Part shown: piece by piece, positions 19,238 to 27,685 of the stretch
Position numbering within the stretch: position 1 is the stretch's first letter
Layout: the number at the start of each line of letters is the position of its first letter
Assembly: GCF_000196515.1 (NCBI RefSeq)
Contig: NC_014248.1
Coordinates: 4,158,001 to 4,222,000, forward strand
Source: 'Nostoc azollae' 0708
Lineage (GTDB): Bacteria > Cyanobacteriota > Cyanobacteriia > Cyanobacteriales > Nostocaceae
DNA length: 64,000 nucleotides
Direction: 5' to 3'
The notes under the pieces: model-generated
The model's database searches: none
The model's input: only the letters and a program-made list of their open reading frames with translations
What the model was told of the DNA's origin: nothing
Position numbers and translations under genes: made by a program

Positions 19238-19882
19238 CTAGCCTAACAATTCTAGATTAGAGAAAATAAACTCCTGTACAGAAAGATTTCCGTCTGTCTC
19301 AGTGCGAATTTCCCGACGGTTGAGAATGTAATAATTTCCTACTTTTTCATATTCGTCTGTAAACTCGCTCAGACCACCTTTTTGGATACCAGTTTGGGGG
19401 TCATGATATACAGCATCATAGGTGTTAGATAGATATCCTGCCCCTGTTTCGTGAATGCTAAAAGTGTTAATTGTCACAACAACTCCATGAATATGACGAT
19501 GAACAAGAGTCACTACATCATTACGAACTTTATATTTGTCACCTGCTGATTTTCCACCAAGGAAAATTTCTACAGCCCCAGTTTCATCTGTTTCTCCATA
19601 GGTAAAAGTATTTTCGCCGTGAGTTTGTTCAAAACTGCGACGGACACGGTGAACAGCGATTTCCCAAACTTGACCTTCAATAGCTTTCTTTGCTAATAGG
19701 TCTTCTATTTGCAAAACTTCCCATTTGAGATTAGCGTCAATGCGAATTTTGCCAGTGAATACCTGTCCATCATATTTATAGGTGATATCTGCACTATAAC
19801 CTGGGAAATTTTCATCCCAAGTATAACGGTTTTGATATGCAGCCCGGAAAAGTTCTTGGGCAGAGATTTGAGTAACTGTCAT
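19238..19882 (-). CDS. DUF3386 family protein
   Basis: The 214-residue protein starts MTVTQISAQELFRAAYQNRY and has the whole-length beta-rich pattern of DUF3386. This is a cyanobacterial and plant family without a known role (FPGYSADITYKYDGQVFTGK; EGQVWEIAVHRVRRSFEQTH; TFSIHETGAGYLSNTYDAVY). There is no signal peptide or membrane segment. It is divergent from the LuxR-type regulator gene, with about 100 bp of shared upstream region, so the regulator may control it. The family assignment is from memory of its conserved blocks. Confidence 0.8.
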   Translation of the reverse strand: MTVTQISAQELFRAAYQNRYTWDENFPGYSADITYKYDGQVFTGKIRIDANLKWEVLQIEDLLAKKAIEGQVWEIAVHRVRRSFEQTHGENTFTYGETDETGAVEIFLGGKSAGDKYKVRNDVVTLVHRHIHGVVVTINTFSIHETGAGYLSNTYDAVYHDPQTGIQKGGLSEFTDEYEKVGNYYILNRREIRTETDGNLSVQEFIFSNLELLG

Positions 19883-19985
19883 GATGCTTGTCCTCTGGCT
19901 ACGAGTAAGAATAGCGTTTTATGCTTGCTGGTATTACCATAGAAGTAATTATCGAGGTTTGGATAGTCCCCAAGTGGGTACTCTT

Positions 19986-20651
19986 ATGACAAAAACTCTC
20001 CATGCCATTTTTGAAGTGATCGCTCATTTTCAAAACGAGCAAGAATTAAAACAGGCGCTCATGGACACCATTGGCGACCATTTTGGCGTGCAACACTGGG
20101 GTATTTCTTTCCTGGATGATGAGTTATTAACGGAAATCAAAACTCCCGATATTCCGGCTGTATGTTTGGAAGCTAATCCTGTCGGTCGCTATGTCGTCGA
20201 ACGTCACGCCCCCACCCATGAGCAATTAATCTTATCACCAGAAGATTGGAAAAATTTTTGCACCCGTCACGAACACATCATGACTGGTCCGATAGTTTGT
20301 GATGGTCGGTTAGTAGGAACACTGAATTTTGCCCGTGACCCCGGTAGCGCCCCTTTTAATGGTAATGATTTGTCTGATTTAAGTGCTTTATGTATTCATT
20401 TATCAGCCAAGCTCGCTACCCTACGAGCAAAACCCAAAATCTTATCATCTGCTGTTAATTCTCTACTCACAGCCAGAGAGTTAGAAATTGCCGAATTAGT
20501 CGCCCAAGGTTTAACTAATGGAGAAATTGGCGCTAAACTTTGGATTACACAAAATTCCGTTAAGCAAGCATTAAAAAGAATGTTTCGGAAGTTAGGGGTT
20601 TCTGCTCGTGCGGAAATGGTGGCAAAACTCCAAGATCGCCTGATTTCATAG
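19986..20651 (+). CDS. LuxR-type transcriptional regulator with GAF sensor domain
   Basis: The 221-residue protein, taken from the ATG at 19986 (MTKTLHAIFEVIAHFQNEQE), has a GAF-like sensor at about residues 5-145. A C-terminal LuxR helix-turn-helix lies at about 155-215 (LTARELEIAELVAQGLTNGE; IGAKLWITQNSVKQALKRMF). The upstream extension of the open frame, to 19881, overlaps the divergent gene and is unlikely. LuxR-HTH proteins bind promoters as dimers; the GAF ligand is unknown. It is divergent from DUF3386 and convergent with the HAD hydrolase gene. Confidence 0.85.
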   Translation: MTKTLHAIFEVIAHFQNEQELKQALMDTIGDHFGVQHWGISFLDDELLTEIKTPDIPAVCLEANPVGRYVVERHAPTHEQLILSPEDWKNFCTRHEHIMTGPIVCDGRLVGTLNFARDPGSAPFNGNDLSDLSALCIHLSAKLATLRAKPKILSSAVNSLLTARELEIAELVAQGLTNGEIGAKLWITQNSVKQALKRMFRKLGVSARAEMVAKLQDRLIS

Positions 20652-20693
20652 AGAATACTTTAACTGGTGGGCAATGCCCACCGTGCTATTTTT

Positions 20694-21428
20694 CTATACT
20701 TCCAGAACCTGAATTTCATCAAGTTGATTAATCACCACATCTGCACCTTGAACATTACCGGAATTACCAATCCAAGTAATACCAATGCAACCTGCGGCTT
20801 TAGCATCTCGCGCCATTTGCATATCACCAACAGAATCACCAACCATCAAAGTAGTTCTCGGTTCTACGCCTAAAGTCTGACAAGCTTGTAGGAATAAAAT
20901 GGGATCTGGTTTACTCGGATCTTCATCAACTCCCATTTCTAGTTGTAGGTAGTCCCTTAACTCATGAGTGATGACAAATTTCTGCACTTCCTTCGTTGTT
21001 GCGGCTGAGAGAATGCCCAGTTTTAATCCTGCTGATGATAGGGATTTTAAAATTTCTAAGCTTCCCACATATAAAGGTGAGGGAGTTTTTCCAATGTATT
21101 GTTCCGCTTCTGCTAATGCTTGGCGGGCAATTGTTAAAGACTCAAACCATCCTCTTCCAGTTTCGGCAATATAAGCAGCGGCTGCGGTTTCTGTTTCTCG
21201 ACGACTGCCTACGGCCATTAAACCTGCTGGATCTAGGCGATCACCATTAATACCAAAAGCCATTAACAATGGTTCACCAATACCGGGAACTTGCGCGTCT
21301 ATAATTCTTGCCCCTCTTTGTCCGAGCGATCGGAAATAGGATTCTGAGTCTTCTAATGTCCCATTTTTGTCAAATAAAATTGCCTGAATATCAGGAAAGG
21401 TCTTGTCTCCACATTTAATAGTAGCCAT
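20694..21428 (-). CDS. HAD-superfamily hydrolase with DKNGT motif variant
   Basis: The 244-residue protein has HAD motif I as ILFDKNGTLEDSE, motif II in LGILSAATTKEVQKF, and motifs III/IV in DPSKPDPILFLQACQTLGV and MVGDSVGDMQMARDAKAAGC. The helical cap region (about 20-90) fits a phosphoglycolate-phosphatase-like subfamily I member. In motif I the second catalytic Asp (DxD) is Asn (DKN), although the nucleophile Asp is kept. The general acid is therefore missing or replaced, and phosphatase activity may be weak or specialised. From memory the same variant is seen in related cyanobacterial proteins. Substrate unknown. Confidence 0.8.
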   Translation of the reverse strand: MATIKCGDKTFPDIQAILFDKNGTLEDSESYFRSLGQRGARIIDAQVPGIGEPLLMAFGINGDRLDPAGLMAVGSRRETETAAAAYIAETGRGWFESLTIARQALAEAEQYIGKTPSPLYVGSLEILKSLSSAGLKLGILSAATTKEVQKFVITHELRDYLQLEMGVDEDPSKPDPILFLQACQTLGVEPRTTLMVGDSVGDMQMARDAKAAGCIGITWIGNSGNVQGADVVINQLDEIQVLEV

Positions 21429-21521
21429 ATTAGTCAGTTATCAGTTATCAGTGAGAAAAGGCGCTCTTGCAATAGACCGGAGTTTTTTATTTTTTAATTT
21501 TTATCCGTCTTCAATTAGCAC

Positions 21522-21545
21522 AAAAAAAGAGGGAAAATCCCTCTT
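21522..21545 (-). terminator. Rho-independent terminator of rps1
   Basis: On the minus strand a perfect 7-bp stem AAGAGGG/CCCTCTT (21539-21545 with 21527-21533, 5-nt loop) is directly followed by a T-run (A run at 21522-21528). It lies about 50 bp past the rps1 stop. Confidence 0.85.
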
Positions 21546-21597
21546 GATTAAATAGTTTTATGCTTCTAAGTTGCAAGCAATTACAACTTAGAATATA

Positions 21598-22623
21598 TTA
21601 TTGTTCAACAGCTGGGGGAATTTCTTCTTCAACTTCAGTTACTGGGGGAATTTCTTCTTCAGCTATAGTTTCTACAGCTTCCACAGCTTCTACAACTTCC
21701 ACAGGTGCAGCAGTGATACCTTGCTGTTTAGCTAACATTTGTTCCCTATACTTAGCTGCCATTTCTTCGGCCTTATCATAGACCAAATCGCGGTTCTTAA
21801 TCATGTCACCAGGTTCTGGTTCCAACTGTTTGGTAGACAGAGAAATCCGTCCTCTTTCTGCATCCAAGTCAATGATCATCACTTTCACTTCATCATTGAC
21901 ATTGAACACGCTGTGAGGTGTGTCAATATGCTCGTGGGAAATTTCAGAAATGTGGAGTAGTCCGCTAACACCACCGATGTCGATGAATGCACCGTAGGGT
22001 TTGATACCACGAACTGTACCAATCACCACTTCGCCAACTTCCAAACGGTTCATCTTCCGCTCAACCAGCGCCCGACGATGGGAGAGAACTAAGCGGTTAC
22101 GTTCTTCGTCTACTTCTAAGAATTTTAACGGCAATTCTTCCCCTACCAATTCTTCTTTTGGTTTGCGGGTACTAATGTGAGAGCCGGGTATAAAGCCGCG
22201 TAATCCCTCAATTCGTACCAATGCGCCCCCACGATTAGTGGCAAATACACCAGAACGGACCGTAGCATCTTCTGCTTGTAACTGCCGTACTCTTTCCCAT
22301 GCCCTCATGTATTCAATACGACGAATGGAAAGGGTTAACTGACCATCTTCGTTTTCATCAGTGAGGATGAAAAATTCCCGTGTTTCGTTTGATTGTAAGA
22401 CTTCTTCCGGGCTATCCACCCGGTTAATAGACATTTCCTGTATAGGTATGTATGCTGCTGTTTTAGCACCAATGTCAATCAGAGCGCCGCGCGGCTCTAT
22501 ACTAAACACTGTACCTGGTACAATATCACCAGGGCTGAAGTGATAATCGTACTTATCAAGTAGAGCAGCGAAATCTTCGTGAGTAAATCCAATTTCTGTA
22601 GCGGTTAAATTCTGATTGACCAT
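21598..22623 (-). CDS. rps1: 30S ribosomal protein S1
   Basis: The 341-residue protein has three S1 RNA-binding domains: about residues 30-100 (GDIVPGTVFSIEPRGALIDI), 117-180 (ATVRSGVFATNRGGALVRIE) and 195-265 (GEVVIGTVRGIKPYGAFIDI). The first begins after the N-terminus MVNQNLTATEIGFTHEDFAA. Three domains and ~340 residues is the normal size in cyanobacteria and plastids, against six domains in E. coli. S1 unwinds and docks mRNA on the small ribosomal subunit. The acidic C-tail (repeated VE/EE/IPP units) is low-complexity. It lies downstream of psbB-psbT, the same order as in Anabaena. Confidence 0.95.
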   Translation of the reverse strand: MVNQNLTATEIGFTHEDFAALLDKYDYHFSPGDIVPGTVFSIEPRGALIDIGAKTAAYIPIQEMSINRVDSPEEVLQSNETREFFILTDENEDGQLTLSIRRIEYMRAWERVRQLQAEDATVRSGVFATNRGGALVRIEGLRGFIPGSHISTRKPKEELVGEELPLKFLEVDEERNRLVLSHRRALVERKMNRLEVGEVVIGTVRGIKPYGAFIDIGGVSGLLHISEISHEHIDTPHSVFNVNDEVKVMIIDLDAERGRISLSTKQLEPEPGDMIKNRDLVYDKAEEMAAKYREQMLAKQQGITAAPVEVVEAVEAVETIAEEEIPPVTEVEEEIPPAVEQ

Positions 22624-22841
22624 GCTGATTTGTTCCTGGTTCTAGTCTCCGTCAAGTTTTTGTCAAAGTTAACGATGTATATGCGGTGGCTTTTAAATAA
22701 GTCTACACTTACATCCTTGTTAAACCTAGCGTAGAAGAGCTAGGTTTACACATATTATCTTCCAGATAGGATATTATATCACATAACCAAAATCTTTTCC
22801 CTTGTTGGCATTTTCAGCCTAATAAATTTTAGCAACAGAGA

Positions 22842-22904
22842 CTCACAATATTATCCGTTGCTACCCAAAATAGGCAGCAACGGATAATATTGTGAGTTTT
22901 TTTT
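22842..22904 (+). terminator. Perfect 21-bp hairpin followed by T8, oriented on the plus strand
   Basis: The left arm ctcacaatattatccgttgct (22842-22862, last base included) pairs perfectly with 22876-22896, with a 13-nt loop, and is followed by eight T on the plus strand. Flanking genes psbT and rps1 are on the minus strand. For them the hairpin has an A-run before and no T-run after it, so it is not their terminator. It could stop an antisense transcript, act as an RNA-processing stem, or be a small mobile repeat. Confidence 0.6.
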
Positions 22905-22990
22905 ACAAGTCTGGTAATTCAGAATCTGACTTGAAAAATCGCTAAATGGTGAATACTGAGAAAAAATGCCAGCTTTTAGTTTTTAACTGT

Positions 22991-23098
22991 TTAATCTTTC
23001 TCTTTTCTCTCAAAGCGGGGGGGTTCGCGAAATGCGATCGCAAAGAAGAGAACACCTATTGCCAAGGTCAAAATTAAGATGTATGCAACGCTTTCCAT
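22991..23098 (-). CDS. psbT: Photosystem II protein PsbT
   Basis: A 35-residue frame reads MESVAYILILTLAIGVLFFA and ends IAFREPPRFERKEKD. It has a single transmembrane helix followed by the conserved FREPPR stretch of PsbT, a small subunit at the PSII dimer interface near the PsbA QB region. Position and length match PsbT downstream of psbB in cyanobacteria. The start at 23098 (ATGGAAAGC) is preceded by a near duplication of itself (ATATGGAAAG twice). The upstream ATG is out of frame, so it is not the start. Confidence 0.95.
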   Translation of the reverse strand: MESVAYILILTLAIGVLFFAIAFREPPRFERKEKD

Positions 23099-23160
23099 AT
23101 CTTTCCATATTAGGAGTTCCTGCCTATCCAGCCAGTAATCTTAGTTTACCAGGACTAGGA

Positions 23161-23188
23161 AAAAGTATGAAGCAATAAAACTTCATAC
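23161..23188 (-). terminator. Intrinsic terminator between psbB and psbT
   Basis: On the minus strand a perfect 8-bp stem GTATGAAG/CTTCATAC (23181-23188 with 23165-23172) is followed by TTTT. It begins about 20 bp after the psbB stop. Since psbT lies just downstream, the site may set the psbB:psbT mRNA ratio or mean that psbT has its own promoter. Confidence 0.75.
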
Positions 23189-23206
23189 TTCACACTTTTT
23201 CCTAGT

Positions 23207-24736
23207 TTAAGCTTCTTTACGCGTACGAGTGGTCTTGTCACCAACTTTCTGGAACAGACCCCACTCAACTTGCTCTTCCAGATCCGCTTCTACACCGGCA
23301 AAGACGTCACGGTAGATTGTCCGAGAACCATGCCAGAGGTGTCCAAAGAAGAACAGTAGGGCAAATACCGCGTGACCAAAGGTAAACCAACCTCTGGGAG
23401 ATGTACGGAATACACCATCAGAGTTTAAGGTTTCGCGGTCAAATTCAAATATTTCTCCACCTTGAGCTTTACGAGCGTATTTCTTCACGTCAGCAGGATC
23501 TGTAAAGGTATTGCCGTTGAGATTGCCGCCGTAGAAGCTAACAGTAACGCCTGTTTGCTCAAAGCTATATTTAGATTCTGCCCGACGGAAAGGAATGTCA
23601 GCGCGGACAATTCCATCTTTATCGGTCAAAATTACTGGGAAGGTTTCAAAGAAGTTAGGCAGACGACGTACAGTTAACTCACGTCCTTCTGCATCTGTGA
23701 ATACTGCGTGGCCTTGCCAAGATTGGGCAATACCATCACCCTTAACCATTGGACCTGTACGGAATAGACCACCTTTAGCGGGGCTATTACCTACGTAATC
23801 GTAGAAGGCCAATTTTTCGGGGATTTGTGACCAAGCTTCACTTAGACTTGTGCCTTGAGCAACACTGGTTTGCACACGGCGCTCAATTTCTTGACGGAAG
23901 TAGCCTTGATCCCACTGGTAACGGGTAGGTCCAAACAATTCGATGGGGGTAGCAGCGTTACCGTACCACATAGTACCAGCTACTACGAAAGCAGCGAAGA
24001 ACACCGCAGCAATACTGCTGGAAAGTACGGTTTCAATGTTACCCATCCGTAGTGCTTTGTAGAGCCTTTCGGGGGGTCTGACTGTGAGGTGGAATAAACC
24101 AGCGATAATACCAACTACACCAGCTGCAATGTGGTGAGCGACAATGCCACCAGGGTTATAGGGGTTAAACCCGGCTGGTCCCCATTCTGGTGCTACTGGT
24201 TGGATGCTGCCAGTGACACCAAAGGCATCGGATACCCACATCCCAGGACCAAATAGTCCGGTGAGGTGGAAAGCACCGAAGCTGAAGCAAAGTAAACCAG
24301 ATAAGAATAAGTGGATGCCAAACATTTTTGGCAAGTCTAAGGCAGGTTCGCCGGTACGAGGATCTCTGAAGAGTTCCAAATCCCAGTAAACCCAGTGCCA
24401 AACGGCTGCTAGGAATAACAAACCGGAAAGAACAATGTGAGCAGCAGCAACGCCTTCAAATGACCAGAAGCCAGGATCTACTGCTGTGCCACCAGTAACA
24501 CTCCAACCGCCCCAGGATTTGATTACGCCCAAACGTGACATGAAAGGAAGAACAAACATCCCTTGTCGCCACATGGGGTTGAGAACTGGATCACTGGGGT
24601 CGTATACAGCTAGTTCGTATAATGCCATTGAACCAGCCCAGCCGGCGACTAGTGCTGTGTGCATCAGGTGTACAGAAATCAGTCGACCTGGATCGTTCAG
24701 AACAACTGTATGTACTCGGTACCAAGGTAGTCCCAT
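23207..24736 (-). CDS. psbB: Photosystem II CP47 chlorophyll-binding protein
   Basis: The 509-residue protein starts [20 protein letters not shown] and shows the six-helix antenna fold of CP47. His residues lie in the helices ([60 protein letters not shown]). A large lumenal loop E lies at about 255-445. The last helix [20 protein letters not shown] precedes a charged C-tail. CP47 is the inner antenna of PSII in the thylakoid. Length and sequence are normal and no disruption is seen. The strong Shine-Dalgarno AAGGAGG just upstream of the ATG at 24736 confirms the start. Confidence 0.98.
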   Translation of the reverse strand: MGLPWYRVHTVVLNDPGRLISVHLMHTALVAGWAGSMALYELAVYDPSDPVLNPMWRQGMFVLPFMSRLGVIKSWGGWSVTGGTAVDPGFWSFEGVAAAHIVLSGLLFLAAVWHWVYWDLELFRDPRTGEPALDLPKMFGIHLFLSGLLCFSFGAFHLTGLFGPGMWVSDAFGVTGSIQPVAPEWGPAGFNPYNPGGIVAHHIAAGVVGIIAGLFHLTVRPPERLYKALRMGNIETVLSSSIAAVFFAAFVVAGTMWYGNAATPIELFGPTRYQWDQGYFRQEIERRVQTSVAQGTSLSEAWSQIPEKLAFYDYVGNSPAKGGLFRTGPMVKGDGIAQSWQGHAVFTDAEGRELTVRRLPNFFETFPVILTDKDGIVRADIPFRRAESKYSFEQTGVTVSFYGGNLNGNTFTDPADVKKYARKAQGGEIFEFDRETLNSDGVFRTSPRGWFTFGHAVFALLFFFGHLWHGSRTIYRDVFAGVEADLEEQVEWGLFQKVGDKTTRTRKEA

Positions 24737-25342
24737 CGACTACGATCCTCCTTGAAGAGTTAGTTTACAAAGCAATTTTCTTACTGAGGTTCTCAGGAAA
24801 CGGAAGCCGTCGCTTGGAGAAATCTCTGAGTTTTTTGTTATTGCCAGTCTTGAGTTCTACCACAGATGAGCCTGTGGTTTAGCAATGCTGATCCGCTGAA
24901 ACAGCTTTATTCCCTTTAGTTGATAACTTTTGGGAAGTGTCTGTTGGAGTGGCTATGGGATTGCCAAGCAAAAATGAGAATATTTTAAAAAGTGTAACTA
25001 TTGATGGAACGCTTTGCAAGCTTCTAATTATAGATGTGATTAACTGGCTTGTGGCTCAAACATCCCTACCAATCCCCAAAATGCTGCTGATTATCATCTG
25101 AATGGCTCTGTGGTGATTAAATGCTTTTAAGTCCACAATGTCTGGCATAAAACTAAATTGGTGTTTTAACTGGCGAGCGCTTATTGAATGATTACAGGTT
25201 TGATTTTAGACTAAGTTTACGTATAGAAGTTCTGGCTATTAGGATAGGAAGAAGCGGAAAATCCTCATGTTCTTAATATTCTTAACATAGTTATCTTAAT
25301 TAAAGATTACAATAGTATAGTATTTATTTGAGGTGAATGAAT
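24737..25342. other. psbB upstream region, no gene seen
   Basis: About 600 bp of AT-rich DNA lie upstream of psbB. It should hold the psbB promoter, but I cannot fix a -10 or transcription-factor site with confidence. No open frame with recognisable content is present on either strand. Confidence 0.4.
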
Positions 25343-25831
25343 ATGATTTTACAAGAATTAGATAAGGTTCAAAGAGCAATCATAGCTATTCACAGAGAGC
25401 TATTTGATGAAAGTCCTTCACCAATGAAGTTACAGAAATTGTATTACGCATAAGGATATGCCTGAGCTGAAGCAAAAGAGTTATTCCCTGAAGATTTTCA
25501 GGCATGGCAGCATGGACCAGTGATATATGATCTTTACTATAAAAAATATAAGGGGTATAAGTGGCATCCAATTGATGAGGAGGTATGGGAGGCAGATGGC
25601 ATTGATGATGAATAATTAAGATATGTGGTAAGTGCTTATATCCGATATAACAAAGCAGCACTTACCACAATAACGCACAGAGAAAGACCTTGGCTAGAGG
25701 CAAGGGGTGATTTAGATGAATCAGAAGGTAGCAATACTTTAATGACTAAAGAATGTATGCGTAACTACTTCAGAACTACTTCAGAATGTCTGCGTAACTA
25801 CTTCGCTTCTAAGTTGAAAGCCTATGGCTAA
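25343..25831 (+). pseudogene. Panacea-domain (DUF4065/SocA-like) protein with three in-frame stops
   Basis: A single frame of 163 codons starts MILQELDKVQRAIIAIHREL. It carries the Panacea/DUF4065 pattern: PMKLQKLYYA, then GYA, AEAKELFPEDFQAWQHGPVI, YDLYYKKYKGYKWHP and a C-terminal helix. Stops are TAA at 25451, TGA at 25463 and TAA at 25613, all without frameshift. Panacea proteins are antitoxins of type II-like toxin-antitoxin pairs (PanAT; SocA is related), usually in a two-gene operon. The final ATGGCTAA overlaps the start of the next gene by 8 bp, so the two were translationally coupled. It is unlikely to give a full-length antitoxin now. Confidence 0.85.
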
Positions 25832-26444
25832 AAACAAATTTAGTGCTATTGCGGAACAAGATGCAAAGTCTGTAGTAGAAGAGTGTCTCCGTGTTTCCTT
25901 TAAATACCTTGATTGGGACTCAGACGAGTTCTTTTTTCATGGAATGGAAATCAAATACTATCAGAAATTGTTTGATTGCATATCCACAATAGAATCCAGT
26001 ACAGAAAGGGAAATAACTGAGCAAACGCATCCTAGTTTATCACCTAAGTCGATCTTCAATTCCCAAACTTCAATTAGGGACTCGTTTTCTGATGAGGTAA
26101 TAAAGATTAAGGATAAGCTCTTCGTTCAAACAAGGGACGAAGAATTATTGCTAGATCAGGCTAGGGAAATAGGCTCAAGGCCTTTTGAAGTAAGGTTGGG
26201 AAGAAATTATGGGCGAATTTATGGTTTCATCTGGAATAACACGTTCAATATTGTCTGGTTTGATCCGACTCATAATTTCTACCCTATGAACCGTGGAATC
26301 ACAAAACATAAAGATGTAGTAACAGTCAAGTATGTCTCCCCAGATGAACGTTTACAGCTTCAAGAAATAATAAAGGAACTACAGAAAGAGAATACAGAAT
26401 TTTATGAGGCGCTTTTTAACAATTTAGATTCTCATCAAATCTAA
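25824..26444 (+). CDS. Intact unknown protein coupled to the Panacea gene; candidate toxin
   Basis: The 206-residue product starts MAKNKFSAIAEQDAKSVVEE and overlaps the Panacea pseudogene by 8 bp, the classic spacing of a translationally coupled toxin-antitoxin pair. I do not recognise the N-terminal ~115 residues. The region ~125-185 has a compact beta-rich motif, FEVRLGRNYGRIYGFIWNNT followed by FNIVWFDPTHNFYP, reminiscent of small RNase-fold or nuclease-like domains, but this is only an impression. It has no signal peptide and no membrane helix. The frame is intact although the upstream partner is dead. If it were a potent toxin this would be paradoxical, so it may be silent, inactivated by missense, or not a toxin. 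The function remains unknown. Confidence 0.6.
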   Translation: MAKNKFSAIAEQDAKSVVEECLRVSFKYLDWDSDEFFFHGMEIKYYQKLFDCISTIESSTEREITEQTHPSLSPKSIFNSQTSIRDSFSDEVIKIKDKLFVQTRDEELLLDQAREIGSRPFEVRLGRNYGRIYGFIWNNTFNIVWFDPTHNFYPMNRGITKHKDVVTVKYVSPDERLQLQEIIKELQKENTEFYEALFNNLDSHQI

Positions 26445-26729
26445 ACATAATGATAATTTAAGCAGGTCGGCGTTAAAAATTGTCGTTATGACAAGGCAGG
26501 AGGGAAGAGGTTTTTGGGAAATTTTAACTTTAGTTACATACTACTCTCCGAGAAGCCGCTGTGCGTCTACGCTTTCTTTGAGCCTTTCTGCTGACCAACT
26601 AATTTAGCTAGGTTTTCCCTGCCTATGTTGTACCTAGGTTAAAAGGGTAAACCTAATATTATCTCTTCTTTTATACTAAAAGTTCTAGGCTAGAATTTAA
26701 CTAATATTTAACAGATAAAAGAGTATGAA

Positions 26730-26983
26730 ATGCATGCAATGACTACTCAAGAGGCAAGTAATGACTTATATGGTTTAATAGATCGTGTTATTGCACATGT
26801 AGAACCGACTATTATTTGTAATAACAAAGGTAACAAGGCTATCTTAATTTCTCTAGAGGAATTTTCACATGCCAAAAAACATTGTATTTACTGTCAGCTC
26901 CTGTTAATACAAAGCATCTTCCTGCCTCAACTCAATCAGCAAAAGGAGGTGAGGTTGTTGCGAGAGCCTTAATTGAAGAATGA
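26730..26983 (+). pseudogene. YefM/Phd-type antitoxin, frameshifted
   Basis: The first ~50 codons, MHAMTTQEASNDLYGLIDRV and NKGNKAILISLEEF, are typical of the Phd/YefM DNA-binding antitoxin N-terminus. After about 26870 the homologous C-terminus continues in another frame (KTLYLLSAPVNTKHLPAST...GGEVVARALIEE, stop at 26981), so an indel has split the gene. These antitoxins repress their operon and bind a RelE/YoeB or Doc toxin through the C-terminal half. No intact toxin gene follows. Confidence 0.8.
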
Positions 26984-27038
26984 GAGATTAAAAAACTAAG
27001 CGCTGATTAATATCAGCTAATCCACCGGAGAAAAGGCA

Positions 27039-27610
27039 ATGACAGTGGCAATTGTTAAAAATATGACCTTTGAGGAATTTCTCAAATATGACGATGGTAC
27101 GGATAATTTATATGAAGAATTGGAAAATGGAGAATTAATTCCCATACTTTCAGAACGTGATATCAATCTAAGAATAGTAATGTTTCTATTGTTCTATTTT
27201 TATCAATTAGGCATCCCATATTCTCGATTGGGGATGAAGCTTAGGTGGCTGTGAATAGCAGAAGTTTGGGTGTGCGTGTACCTGATCTGGTACTACTTTC
27301 TGAAGAGTTAGCGATCGCAATGACAGGAGCTACTCGATCACTGGTATTAATGGATATGCCACCACCGTTATTGGTGGTTAAGGTGGTGAGTCCTAATCAG
27401 GCTAGTCGTGATTATGGCTACAAGAGATCCGAGTATGCAGCATGGGGTATTGCTGAATATTAGATTGTTGATCCCATCGCCCAAAAGGTGACAGTATTGG
27501 AATGGGTGGAAGGTTTTTATGAACAACAGGTATTTGAAAATGATACCTTGATCGTTTCTCCTCTATTTCCTGATCTCAAGTTGACTCCTGCTCAAGTTTT
27601 ACAAGCATAA
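27039..27610 (+). pseudogene. Uma2-family (DUF820) putative nuclease, frameshifted and with nonsense codon
   Basis: Part one (27039-27254) reads [20 protein letters not shown] and continues to the [10 protein letters not shown] end in the wrong frame. Part two (27245-27610) carries GVRVPDLVLLSEELAIAM, VKVVSPNQASRDYGYKRSEY and AAWGIAEY*IVDPIAQKVTV. Uma2 proteins are PD-(D/E)xK-like putative endonucleases expanded in cyanobacteria. One indel near 27240-27250 and a TAG at 27461, where the family has Trp (EYWIVDP), disable it. A good Shine-Dalgarno (GGAG) precedes the ATG. Confidence 0.85.
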
Positions 27611-27685
27611 GATACTAATCTTGTGAAGATAATTTGACCAGATGTAAATAGCTAAACATATATCCTAGAATAATTAACTGCTGAT

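Noticed and set aside
17494-27463. Several in-frame stops at expected Trp/Gln/Gly positions, suggesting codon reassignment
   Set aside because: TAA, TAG and TGA all occur as interior stops and all three also end intact genes here (for example TAG at 42398 and 43304). The stops occur together with frameshifts in neighbouring pseudogenes, so decay explains them.
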